Source of the DNA: Labilibaculum sp.
Lineage (GTDB): Bacteria > Bacteroidota > Bacteroidia > Bacteroidales > Marinifilaceae
DNA length: 5,113 nucleotides
Direction of reading: 5' to 3'
NCBI GenBank assembly: GCA_016743925.1
Contig: JADGFH010000488.1
Location: 1 to 5,113 of the forward strand
A program made the translations under genes and the position numbers. The notes under the pieces are model-generated. The model ran no database searches, had not been told where the DNA came from, and was given only the letters and a program-made list of their open reading frames with translations. Numbering within the stretch: position 1 is the first letter of the stretch; each line of letters starts with the position of its first letter. Below, piece after piece: positions 1-5,113 of this stretch.

Positions 1-189
1 GAATCCATGAAGCTCTATCCAATCACAATTCTGCATAAGCTTACTAGAAAGGAAAAACAGGTGTTGATGAAGCAGGGAATCGTGACTTGCTCACAACTTT
101 TGAATAACTTGTCACAAGTTAAACAACTACAATTAAGTACGAGAAAAGAAATGGTTTTGTATGAAGAATTAAAGTCCATTTGTTATTGA
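1..189 (+). CDS. C-terminal end of an unidentified protein (partial, cut by window start)
   Basis: The frame is open from base 1 (Glu-Ser before the first Met at 7) and runs to a TGA at 187-189, so this is probably the last 62 codons of a longer gene rather than a 60-residue protein. I do not recognise the family. The visible piece is basic and helical. The stretch from about Leu-Thr-Arg-Lys-Glu-Lys-Gln through Gly-Ile-Val-Thr-Cys-Ser-Gln-Leu-Leu to Leu-Gln-Leu-Ser-Thr-Arg-Lys-Glu resembles a helix-hairpin-helix or alpha-CTD-like fold (helix, 'GI.T..QLL', then a second hairpin and final helix). Such a module would bind nucleic acid at the end of a larger protein. That reading rests on pattern only. 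No ribosome binding site is seen near the internal Met. It is separated from the main operon by about 600 bases and a probable terminator, so it is likely a different transcription unit. Confidence 0.5.
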   Translation, partial: ESMKLYPITILHKLTRKEKQVLMKQGIVTCSQLLNNLSQVKQLQLSTRKEMVLYEELKSICY

Positions 190-242
190 ATTATTCGTGA
201 TAAAATGCCAAGAAGGTTTAAAATTGCTTAGCGTTTTCTTTT

Positions 243-533
243 GTGATTCAAAATTTTAATGGAGAATTAATTGTACATATAAATAAGTCAAAGGATTTAA
301 AGATAGACCTCACCCTTAAAATTTACAACACAAAAGACGTTCAGGTAATTGCTAACAATGCCTCTATGGTAAAATCATCTTTAGCAGATGGTCATGGACT
401 TGATGCAGTAAGAGAAATAGTAGATTATTTATCTGACAGTAAGCTTTATTTAGAGTTTGTTGTGGTGCTTATTGTGTTTGTTAAGCTTTTTTTAATAAAA
501 TACATATTAATAATACCAAAGGAAAATATCTAA
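243..533 (+). CDS. Doubtful small ORF with a hydrophobic C-terminal segment
   Basis: This is a 96-codon open frame that can only start at a GTG (243); the first in-frame ATG is about 42 codons in. The frame is open back to about 222 with no ATG and no ribosome binding site. Residues about 1-67 look like ordinary soluble protein (mixed strands and helices, including 'DGHGLDAVREIVDYLSDSKL'). Residues about 68-91 are strongly hydrophobic and could form one membrane helix, or could be AT-rich sequence read in a broken frame. No family is recognised. In favour of a real gene or gene remnant: the non-random composition of the first two thirds, and a strong hairpin starting 17 bases after the stop. 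Against: the poor start and abrupt change in composition. It may be the remnant of a decayed gene. Confidence 0.27.
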   Translation: MIQNFNGELIVHINKSKDLKIDLTLKIYNTKDVQVIANNASMVKSSLADGHGLDAVREIVDYLSDSKLYLEFVVVLIVFVKLFLIKYILIIPKENI

Positions 534-549
534 ATCCTCATCGTATTCA

Positions 550-605
550 TTATAAAATTATAATTGCTTCCTTAATCCATTGGTGGAGCAATTATAATTT
601 TATAA
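550..605. terminator. 19-bp perfect AT-rich hairpin, probable (bidirectional) terminator
   Basis: Bases 550-568 are exactly complementary to 587-605 (19 bp, core AATTGCT/AGCAATT), with an 18-base loop that may close by two more C-G pairs (570-571 with 585-586) if base 569 is bulged. The stem is AT-rich and no clean U tract follows on the + strand, although the 3' arm itself is T-rich. It lies just after the 243-533 ORF and before the promoter region of the operon, the expected place for a terminator insulating the two units. A cis-acting site or the remains of a mobile-element end are alternatives. Confidence 0.5.
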
Positions 606-729
606 CACCTCTCTTATTTTTGAAACATTTCGATGGAATACTTATTAATTAAGGCTTTTGATAGATTTGTGTGGAAATTATTATTAACAATTTGAGTTGG
701 AATATATGATCAATGATTGTGTGGTTTAA

Positions 730-749
730 GGAAATATTTAAATAATTCC
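730..749. promoter_or_regulatory. 20-base near-perfect palindrome, candidate operator
   Basis: The sequence reads GGAA-A-TATTT then AAATA-A-TTCC: two 10-base half-sites that are perfectly symmetric except at one position per arm (18 of 20 bases symmetric). It lies just upstream of a possible -7 element and is of the size and symmetry bound by dimeric XRE-family regulators. The XRE protein encoded at 800-1021 is the obvious candidate binder. This is inference from symmetry and position only. Confidence 0.35.
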
Positions 750-751
750 GA

Positions 752-760
752 TATGTTTTG
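752..760 (+). promoter_or_regulatory. Possible Bacteroidota-type -7 promoter element
   Basis: TATGTTTTG matches the Bacteroidota -7 consensus TAnnTTTG with one deviation (one extra base in the spacer, or T for the last G). It would start transcription about 30-40 bases before the ATG at 800 and is flanked by two palindromes. Only a poor -33 candidate (TTTA at 725-728) is seen. The perfect TAGATTTG at 662-669 is an alternative. In such AT-rich DNA these matches arise easily by chance. Confidence 0.25.
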
Positions 761-800
761 TAATTTCGCATATTAATTAATATACCTAATTTGCGTATTA
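761..800. repeat. Imperfect direct repeat running into the regulator start codon
   Basis: TAATTT-CGCA-TATTA (761-775) and TAATTT-GCG-TATTA (787-800) are 26 bases apart, with identical outer blocks and a varied GC-containing middle. The inner blocks CGCA (767-770) and TGCG (792-795) are also inverted complements, so the zone has both direct and dyad symmetry around the 14-base palindrome. This may be a tandem binding site of the XRE regulator overlapping its translation start. Confidence 0.3.
770..783. promoter_or_regulatory. 14-base perfect palindrome, candidate operator
   Basis: ATATTAATTAATAT is identical to its own reverse complement and ends 16 bases before the regulator's ATG. Its centre is 37 bases from the centre of the palindrome at 730-749, and a possible -7 element lies between them, a layout suited to autorepression. 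Pure A/T palindromes are common by chance in this composition, so the call stays modest. Confidence 0.33.
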
Positions 801-1021
801 TGAAGGATAAAAAGCAGATTAATAGACTTAAAATAGTTCTGGTTGAGCAAAGTAGAACCAATAAATGGTTAGCCGAGAAGCTAGGTAAAAATATTACAAC
901 AGTTTCTCGCTGGTGTACAAATGAAACTCAACCCAGAATTGAGACTATGATTGAAATAGCAGATATTCTAAATGTTGATGTAAGAGAATTATTAGTATCA
1001 ACCAAACGAGAAAGGCAATAA
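800..1021 (+). CDS. XRE-family helix-turn-helix transcriptional regulator
   Basis: A 73-residue single-domain DNA-binding protein. The lambda-repressor-like HTH covers nearly the whole chain: helix 1 'INRLKIVLVEQSRT', helix 2 'NKWLAEKLGK', recognition helix 'ITTVSRWCTNETQ', then 'RIETMIEIADILNVDVRELL', the standard ending of Cro/C1-type domains in which the last helices pack and dimerise. No sensor or protease domain is attached, so it is a controller-type regulator like those of restriction-modification loci, and the operator-like palindromes just upstream suggest that it represses its own operon. I chose the ATG at 800; a TTG at 791 in frame would add three residues but has no advantage, and would place the start inside the repeat. 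There is no Shine-Dalgarno sequence. The stop is 3 bases before the next ATG, so it is co-transcribed with the PHP-ATPase. The family call is firm; the target is inferred. Confidence 0.92.
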   Translation: MKDKKQINRLKIVLVEQSRTNKWLAEKLGKNITTVSRWCTNETQPRIETMIEIADILNVDVRELLVSTKRERQ

Positions 1022-1024
1022 ATC

Positions 1025-3691
1025 ATGGAAATAACTAATGCAATATTTCAAAACGGTTCTACTTGGTTAAAAGCCGACTTTCACCTCCATACTAAAGCAG
1101 ATAAAGAATGGGATAAAACAGAAAGAGAAGACCCTTTATTTGTACAGAAATATATTGAGCAATTAAAAGAAACAAACACTTCAATTGGTGTTATAACTAA
1201 TCACAATAAGTTCGACTTAGACGAATATAAAAATCTACGCAAGAAAGCTAAAAAGGAAAATGTTTATTTGTTGCCTGGAGTTGAACTCTCTGTTAGTGAT
1301 GGAGCTAATGGTATTCATTGCTTAATAACTTTTGAGTATGAATCATGGATTAAAAATGGGGATAATTTTATAGAGCAATTTTTAAATTCTGCTTTTGAGG
1401 GTGTTGCAAATCGCGAAAATGAAAATACTCGCTGTAATTATAGTCTTTCCGATTTATTTAAAAAAATTGAAGAACATAGAAAGTCAGGACGTGATTCTTT
1501 TATTACAATGGCTCATGTTGAGCAAAAAAGTGGTTTTTGCAAAGAATTTGAAGGAGGGAGAATTAGTCAAATTGTTAAAGATGAATTATTCACACGTAAT
1601 GTTTTGGCATTTCAGAAAATGCGGACTTTTGATCTAAAGGGAAAATTAATTTCTTGGTTTGGTTCTGAGAAAGATATGCCTACTTTTGTTGAAGGATCAG
1701 ATTGCAAAAGATTAAGTGAGATTGGATTGTGTGGCAAACAAAAGAATGAAATTGGTAGTGATATTGAAAAAGAAGCATGGTTGAAGATTGGAGATTTTAA
1801 TTTTGAGGCCATTAAATATGCGTTAACAGATAAGGAAAATAGAGTTGCTCCAAATGAGAAAAAGAACAATAATTCGTTTATAAAATCTATTGGCTTTGAA
1901 GGTGGCCTATTGAACGGAACTGAAATTGGCTTTTCACCTGAGCTGAATAATTTTATAGGAATCAGAGGAAGTGGCAAATCGTCAATTCTTGAAATAATTC
2001 GTTATACTCTTGGTATCTCCCTTGGCAATCAAGTAACTGATAAAAATTACAAAAACAGCTTAATAGAGCATGTATTAAGAAGTGGTGGAAAAGTTATTAT
2101 TACGGTTGTTGACAAACTAAAAGAAGAATATAGGATTGAAAAGATATATGGGCAAAAAGAAGATATTTACTTAGGTGATAAAAGAGTAGATGTGCCGAAT
2201 ATTGATACTGTTTTTAGCAGTCCCGTTTATTTTGGTCAAAAAGATTTGTCAAACAAAGATATCGATTTTGAAGCAGATTTAGTGCGTAAATTAATTGGCA
2301 GTAGGTTAGATGGTGTGAAAACCGAAATTACTAGAAAGGATTCTGAGTTAAGAAATGTTATTGCACATCTTAGGAAGTTTGAGAACTTAGATGAATTAAA
2401 AAAGGAAATTGAAGCGACTAAAAAAGATGCCGAATATAAACTTCAAGTTTTTAAAGAAAAAGGCATTGAAGGTAAACTAAAGCAACAAAGTAAATTTGAT
2501 ACCGATATTTCTAAATACAATACGATTGTAAATGAATTATCCAATTTTCAGAATGATTTAGTTGAAACATACAGTAATTATAAACCATTCTTTAGTGATA
2601 CAAAGTTCATTTCAGAAGGGAACAAAGATATTTACGAGCAAGCAGATGTTGTATTTAGACAAATGTCTACTGAATTTGATAAGATTGGATTAATTAATCA
2701 AAATTTCACTGGCAATATGCAAAAGATTAAAGCTTTGTATAGTCAGTTGCTAGATAAGAAAGAAACTCTTAAGGAAGAGTTTGCTAAGATAAAAAGAGAA
2801 ATTGATGTCCCTAATCTAAATCCCGATGATTTCTTGAAACTCAATAGAACGATAGAAACTTCAAAATTGAAATTGGTTGAAATTGAAAAATCTGAAAACA
2901 AGAAAGCGGAGTTGCAAAAACTCTTAGTGGATAAAGTAACGGAGCTAAATAACCTTTGGCATAAAGAATTTCAGATTCTTGAGAAAGAAGTTTCTCGAAT
3001 TAATAAGTATGACAACAATCTTTCTATTGAGGTAAATTATAAAGGTCGAAATGATATTTTCTACAATAAACTCCATAGTATATTTAAAGGTAGTGGTATA
3101 AGAGGAGGTACTTACGATACGATACAAAGCGAATACAAAGATTTTGTTGAGATATATCGAGATATTGTAAACCTTAACTCAATACTTAATATTAGCGAAA
3201 ATCTAATTGTGGAATTCAAGAGTCGTTTATCTGCGAATCTTGAGGAATTATTGACCTTTAGAGTTCCTGACAGATTTATTATAAAATATAATGGGAAACC
3301 GCTAAAAGATCATTCATTAGGACAAAGAGCTACTGCTTTAATTCTGTTCCTTTTAGCACAAAAGGAAACCGATGTGTTAGTAATTGATCAACCAGAAGAC
3401 GATCTCGATAATCAAACAATCTACGAAGATGTGATTAAAGAGATCAAAGCTTTAAAAGGCGATATGCAATTTATATTTGCGACTCATAATGCAAATATTC
3501 CAGTTCTGGGGGATAGTGAAAAGATTATTTCTTGTGAATATATCGATAATGAAAAAATTGAAATTACTGCTGGCACAATTGATAGTCCTGAAATACAAAA
3601 GCAAATAGTTACTATTATGGAAGGTGGCAAGGAAGCTTTTAGGCGTAGAAAAAATATTTATAGTATTTGGAATTTTGACAAAAGAAATTAA
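1025..3691 (+). CDS. PHP domain-ABC/SMC-like ATPase fusion (TrlF-like), putative defence effector
   Basis: An 888-residue cytoplasmic protein with no signal peptide or membrane segment. Residues about 14-230 form a PHP (polymerase and histidinol phosphatase) metal-dependent hydrolase: HLH at 20-22, TNHN at 58-61, GVE at 85-87, IH at 97-98, MAH at 162-164 and GSD at 224-226. From about 285 begins an ABC/SMC-type ATPase: Walker A GIRGSGKSS (312-320), Q-loop Gln405, a long helical coiled-coil insert (about 430-665), signature-like SLGQRA (764-769), Walker B with IDQPEDDLD (787-795) and switch His821 in ATHNAN. The C-terminal 'IMEGGKEAFRRR' end is typical of PHP-ATPases. I recall this architecture under the name 'TrlF family AAA-like ATPase'. 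By analogy with RloC, PrrC, PtuA and AriA-type ATPases it should sense a nucleic-acid state through the ATPase and cut or dephosphorylate through PHP. The substrate is unknown. Two usual PHP residues are altered (Asn59, Lys228). The coiled coil has no CxxC zinc hook. Confidence 0.9.
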   Translation: MEITNAIFQNGSTWLKADFHLHTKADKEWDKTEREDPLFVQKYIEQLKETNTSIGVITNHNKFDLDEYKNLRKKAKKENVYLLPGVELSVSDGANGIHCLITFEYESWIKNGDNFIEQFLNSAFEGVANRENENTRCNYSLSDLFKKIEEHRKSGRDSFITMAHVEQKSGFCKEFEGGRISQIVKDELFTRNVLAFQKMRTFDLKGKLISWFGSEKDMPTFVEGSDCKRLSEIGLCGKQKNEIGSDIEKEAWLKIGDFNFEAIKYALTDKENRVAPNEKKNNNSFIKSIGFEGGLLNGTEIGFSPELNNFIGIRGSGKSSILEIIRYTLGISLGNQVTDKNYKNSLIEHVLRSGGKVIITVVDKLKEEYRIEKIYGQKEDIYLGDKRVDVPNIDTVFSSPVYFGQKDLSNKDIDFEADLVRKLIGSRLDGVKTEITRKDSELRNVIAHLRKFENLDELKKEIEATKKDAEYKLQVFKEKGIEGKLKQQSKFDTDISKYNTIVNELSNFQNDLVETYSNYKPFFSDTKFISEGNKDIYEQADVVFRQMSTEFDKIGLINQNFTGNMQKIKALYSQLLDKKETLKEEFAKIKREIDVPNLNPDDFLKLNRTIETSKLKLVEIEKSENKKAELQKLLVDKVTELNNLWHKEFQILEKEVSRINKYDNNLSIEVNYKGRNDIFYNKLHSIFKGSGIRGGTYDTIQSEYKDFVEIYRDIVNLNSILNISENLIVEFKSRLSANLEELLTFRVPDRFIIKYNGKPLKDHSLGQRATALILFLLAQKETDVLVIDQPEDDLDNQTIYEDVIKEIKALKGDMQFIFATHNANIPVLGDSEKIISCEYIDNEKIEITAGTIDSPEIQKQIVTIMEGGKEAFRRRKNIYSIWNFDKRN

Positions 3692-3693
3692 AA

Positions 3694-4851
3694 ATGGATA
3701 CTACAATAACTAATATAGAGATTATAGATTTAATTAGGGCTGGAGAAAACAGTACCGTTGAATTTAAACAAGAAACAATACATCAAGAATCCTTGTTACA
3801 AGAAATGGTTGCCTTTGCTAATACAGAGGGCGGTGTTATCATTTTTGGTATAGAGGACAATGCTGATAATATTATTGGCTTAACAAAGTTACAAGTTGAT
3901 GAATTGGATAAGAAAATATCAAATATAACCAATGATCTTATAAAACCTTTTTTACAGATTATTACGAAAACAGTAATTATTCAAGATAAACTGTTATTTA
4001 TGGTTTTTATCCCGAAAGGAGTAAATAAGCCATATAACACTAAGGGCGCAATATATGTTCGTCAGGGCAGTACTAAAAGAGCACTAACTGATAAAGATGA
4101 AATTCTTAGATTATATCAGAGTTCAGGAAATTTGTATGCAGACGAAATGCTCATTGAAAATAGTTCTATTGAGGATGTAAATTTAGATAGAGTTCATGCT
4201 TATTTAAGCAAGCAAAAAAAAGATATTGAAATTATTGACGAACGTCTTTTAGTTAATTTGGGTATTGTTAAAAGCAGTAAATTAACACTTGGAGGATTAG
4301 TGTTTTTCGGAAAAAATCCTCAGCAATACAAGCCAGTATTTGTAATAAAAGCAGTTTCATTTTTTGGTAATAAAATTGGTGGAACTGATTATCGAGACAG
4401 TATTGATGTTGAAGGTACAATACCTGAGTTGTTTGATACTGGGATGCACTTTTTAAAAAATAATTTAACACACACACAACAAGGACAAAATTTCAATTCC
4501 ACAGGAAAACTTGAAATTTCTGAAATAGCTCTCGAAGAATTATTGCAGAATGCATTAATACACAGAGATTATTTGAAAAATTCTCCTATTCGTTTATTGG
4601 TGTTTGATAATAGAGTAGAAATAATTAGTCCAGGTAAACTACCTAATAGTTTAACCATAGAGAATATTAAAATGGGAAATGCAGTGGTAAGGAATAATTT
4701 GATGGTCAGTTATTGTAGTAAAATAATGAATTATCGTGGATTAGGTTCAGGTGTATCTCGTGCATTAGATGAACAACCCAATATCGAATTGATTAATGAT
4801 AAGGAGGGCGAGCAGTTTACGGTAATAATTCCACGTCTTGAAATAGAATAA
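3694..4851 (+). CDS. Schlafen-type AlbA_2 domain protein with C-terminal GHKL-like ATPase domain
   Basis: A 385-residue soluble protein. The N-terminal AlbA_2 (Schlafen AAA_4) domain spans about 8-135: 'GENSTVEFKQE' (Glu23-Phe-Lys25), 'AFANTEGGVIIFGIED' (40-55) and 'AIYVRQGSTKRAL' (119-131), the standard signature of the family. A middle region (about 155-260) with 'LTLGGLVFFGKNPQQY' links to a C-terminal HATPase_c_4-like domain: 'EELLQNALIHRDY' (281-293, with Asn286 as the N-box), 'VEIISPG' (308-314), 'VVRNN' (331-335) and 'GLGSG' (349-353). This is the COG2865-type layout, usually called a predicted transcriptional regulator or RNA/DNA-binding protein; related Schlafen domains in animals cut tRNA/rRNA, but nuclease activity here is not shown. 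No extra winged helix follows the ATPase domain, so it is a short form. It starts 2 bases after the PHP-ATPase stop and was probably acquired with it as a functional partner. Domain calls are firm; role is inferred. Confidence 0.9.
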   Translation: MDTTITNIEIIDLIRAGENSTVEFKQETIHQESLLQEMVAFANTEGGVIIFGIEDNADNIIGLTKLQVDELDKKISNITNDLIKPFLQIITKTVIIQDKLLFMVFIPKGVNKPYNTKGAIYVRQGSTKRALTDKDEILRLYQSSGNLYADEMLIENSSIEDVNLDRVHAYLSKQKKDIEIIDERLLVNLGIVKSSKLTLGGLVFFGKNPQQYKPVFVIKAVSFFGNKIGGTDYRDSIDVEGTIPELFDTGMHFLKNNLTHTQQGQNFNSTGKLEISEIALEELLQNALIHRDYLKNSPIRLLVFDNRVEIISPGKLPNSLTIENIKMGNAVVRNNLMVSYCSKIMNYRGLGSGVSRALDEQPNIELINDKEGEQFTVIIPRLEIE

Positions 4852-4863
4852 TTTTAGATGTTT

Positions 4864-4890
4864 AAAGTTGGGAAACTAGGCTTTTTATAT
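4864..4890 (+). terminator. Weak terminator-like hairpin after the operon
   Basis: AAAGTT (4864-4869) can pair with GGCTTT (4879-4884) using two G-U pairs, with a nine-base loop, followed by a T-rich run (TTATATTTT). An alternative is AGTT-GGGA-AACT with a GNRA-like loop (4866-4877). It sits 12 bases after the last stop codon, where a terminator is expected. The stem is short and weak. Confidence 0.3.
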
Positions 4891-4924
4891 TTTCATCATA
4901 GGTTTGCTACATCCTTGTAAAGAG

Positions 4925-4956
4925 AATCATATTCTGTTTATATGCAGGGTATGATT
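4925..4956 (+). other. 12-bp RNA-type hairpin with G-U pairs
   Basis: AATCATATTCTG (4925-4936) pairs with CAGGGTATGATT (4945-4956) along all 12 positions, two of them as U-G on the + strand, around an eight-base loop (TTTATATG). The G-U pairs would be A-C mismatches on the other strand, so the structure belongs to a + strand transcript. No U tract follows, which speaks against a simple terminator and for part of a structured RNA continuing downstream. Confidence 0.45.
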
Positions 4957-5000
4957 ATGTATTGAGACGCTATTGAGAGTTTCAAAGTAAACGTCATTAT

Positions 5001-5113
5001 GTGAGGAAACTCGTCCACAAACAATCTTGAAAATCGGTGAGCATGTGCAGTAGTAAGCCAATAGCTACGATTCGTAGTTTAGGGGAAAAAGCCATGATAA
5101 AATAGATGGCAAT
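5001..5113 (+). ncRNA. Candidate structured RNA, possibly the 5' part of a group II intron (truncated by window end)
   Basis: No coding frame is visible, but several local hairpins follow each other on the + strand: GAG-GAAA-CTC with a GNRA loop (5003-5012), CTACGA-T-TCGTAG (5065-5077; as RNA probably a CTAC/GTAG stem with a GATTC loop), and GCCAT/ATGGC with a ten-base loop (5091-5110), joined by purine-rich linkers such as AGGGGAAAAA. The region is less AT-rich than the intergenic DNA before it. The style, and a GTGAG at 5001-5005 near the intron 5' consensus GUGYG, suggest domain I of a group II intron, with a reverse transcriptase expected beyond the window. A retron RNA or another structured leader cannot be excluded, and the boundaries are guesses. 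Confidence 0.33.

Larger units (their letters stand above)
534..799. other. Intergenic regulatory region upstream of the operon
   Basis: No convincing coding frame lies here on either strand. It contains the hairpin at 550-605, a perfect match to the Bacteroidota -7 pattern TAnnTTTG at 662-669 (TAGATTTG, without a good -33 element), a near-palindrome at 730-749, a second -7-like sequence at 752-760, a perfect 14-base palindrome at 770-783, and an imperfect direct repeat (761-775 and 787-800). The stretch 606-729 otherwise shows nothing I can name. Confidence 0.6.

Noticed and set aside
649..861. 70-codon minus-strand ORF over the promoter region and the start of the regulator gene
   Set aside because: Low-complexity, Leu/Ile/Ser-rich translation; it overlaps the start of the well-supported XRE gene on the other strand and has no recognisable domain.
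1395..1637. 80-codon + strand ORF inside the PHP-ATPase gene
   Set aside because: An out-of-frame shadow of the PHP domain coding sequence, which has clear motifs in its own frame.
1612..1977. 121-codon minus-strand ORF opposite the PHP-ATPase gene
   Set aside because: Antisense shadow rich in Ser/Pro/Phe, as expected from the complement of an AT-rich coding strand; no domain.
4268..4477. 69-codon minus-strand ORF opposite the AlbA_2 gene
   Set aside because: Antisense shadow within a well-supported gene; low-complexity translation.
4858..4920. 20-codon + strand ORF just after the AlbA_2 gene
   Set aside because: Too short, no ribosome binding site, overlaps the terminator-like hairpin, and no recognisable peptide type such as a toxin with a membrane helix.
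5001..5020. GAGGAAACTCGTCC resembles the start of the RNase P RNA P4 region (GAGGAAAGUCC)
   Set aside because: The match breaks after seven bases and no further RNase P conserved blocks are seen; the GAG/CTC hairpin explains the sequence better.
1..5113. CRISPR array, tRNA genes, insertion sequence with transposase, toxin-antitoxin pair
   Set aside because: No regularly spaced direct repeats, no cloverleaf-like segment and no transposase motif were seen; the XRE protein could be mistaken for an antitoxin, but no small toxin gene is adjacent.

Overview
The window is AT-rich. Its start codons lack strong Shine-Dalgarno sequences. It carries a short XRE-type regulator with a sequence style (KQINRLKIVL...NKWLAEKLGK...VSRWCTN) typical of Bacteroidota regulators found beside restriction and defence loci. 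I therefore infer a member of the Bacteroidota (Bacteroides/Flavobacterium-like), in an accessory or 'defence island' type of region. The taxonomic call is an inference from style only.

Layout, all genes on the + strand. (1) 1-189: the tail of an unidentified protein, cut by the window edge. (2) 190-799: about 600 bases with no confidently called gene. It holds one doubtful 96-codon ORF (243-533), a 19-bp perfect hairpin (550-568 with 587-605) that is probably a terminator, and, just before the first well-supported gene, an operator-like zone with two palindromes (730-749 and 770-783) and an imperfect direct repeat running into the start codon. (3) 800-4851: a compact three-gene operon with gaps of 3 and 2 bases. 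It consists of an XRE-family repressor-like protein (73 aa), an 888-aa protein with an N-terminal PHP metal-dependent hydrolase domain fused to an ABC/SMC-like ATPase with a coiled-coil middle (PHP-ATPase, 'TrlF-like'), and a 385-aa Schlafen-type AlbA_2 domain protein with a C-terminal GHKL-like ATPase domain. (4) 4852-5113: no protein gene. A weak terminator-like hairpin is followed by a run of RNA-like hairpins, one with G-U pairs on the + strand, reaching the window end. This could be the 5' part of a structured RNA such as a group II intron, but that is unproven.

The operon is the interesting part. The HTH protein most likely controls its own promoter and so the whole operon. The PHP-ATPase has the architecture of a nucleic-acid sensor and effector: an ABC ATPase that clamps or senses, coupled to a hydrolase. 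The AlbA_2/Schlafen protein is a second predicted nucleic-acid-binding or cleaving component. I propose it as a candidate anti-phage or RNA-targeting defence operon. The domains are well supported by motifs. The defence role and the joint action of the two large proteins are inference.
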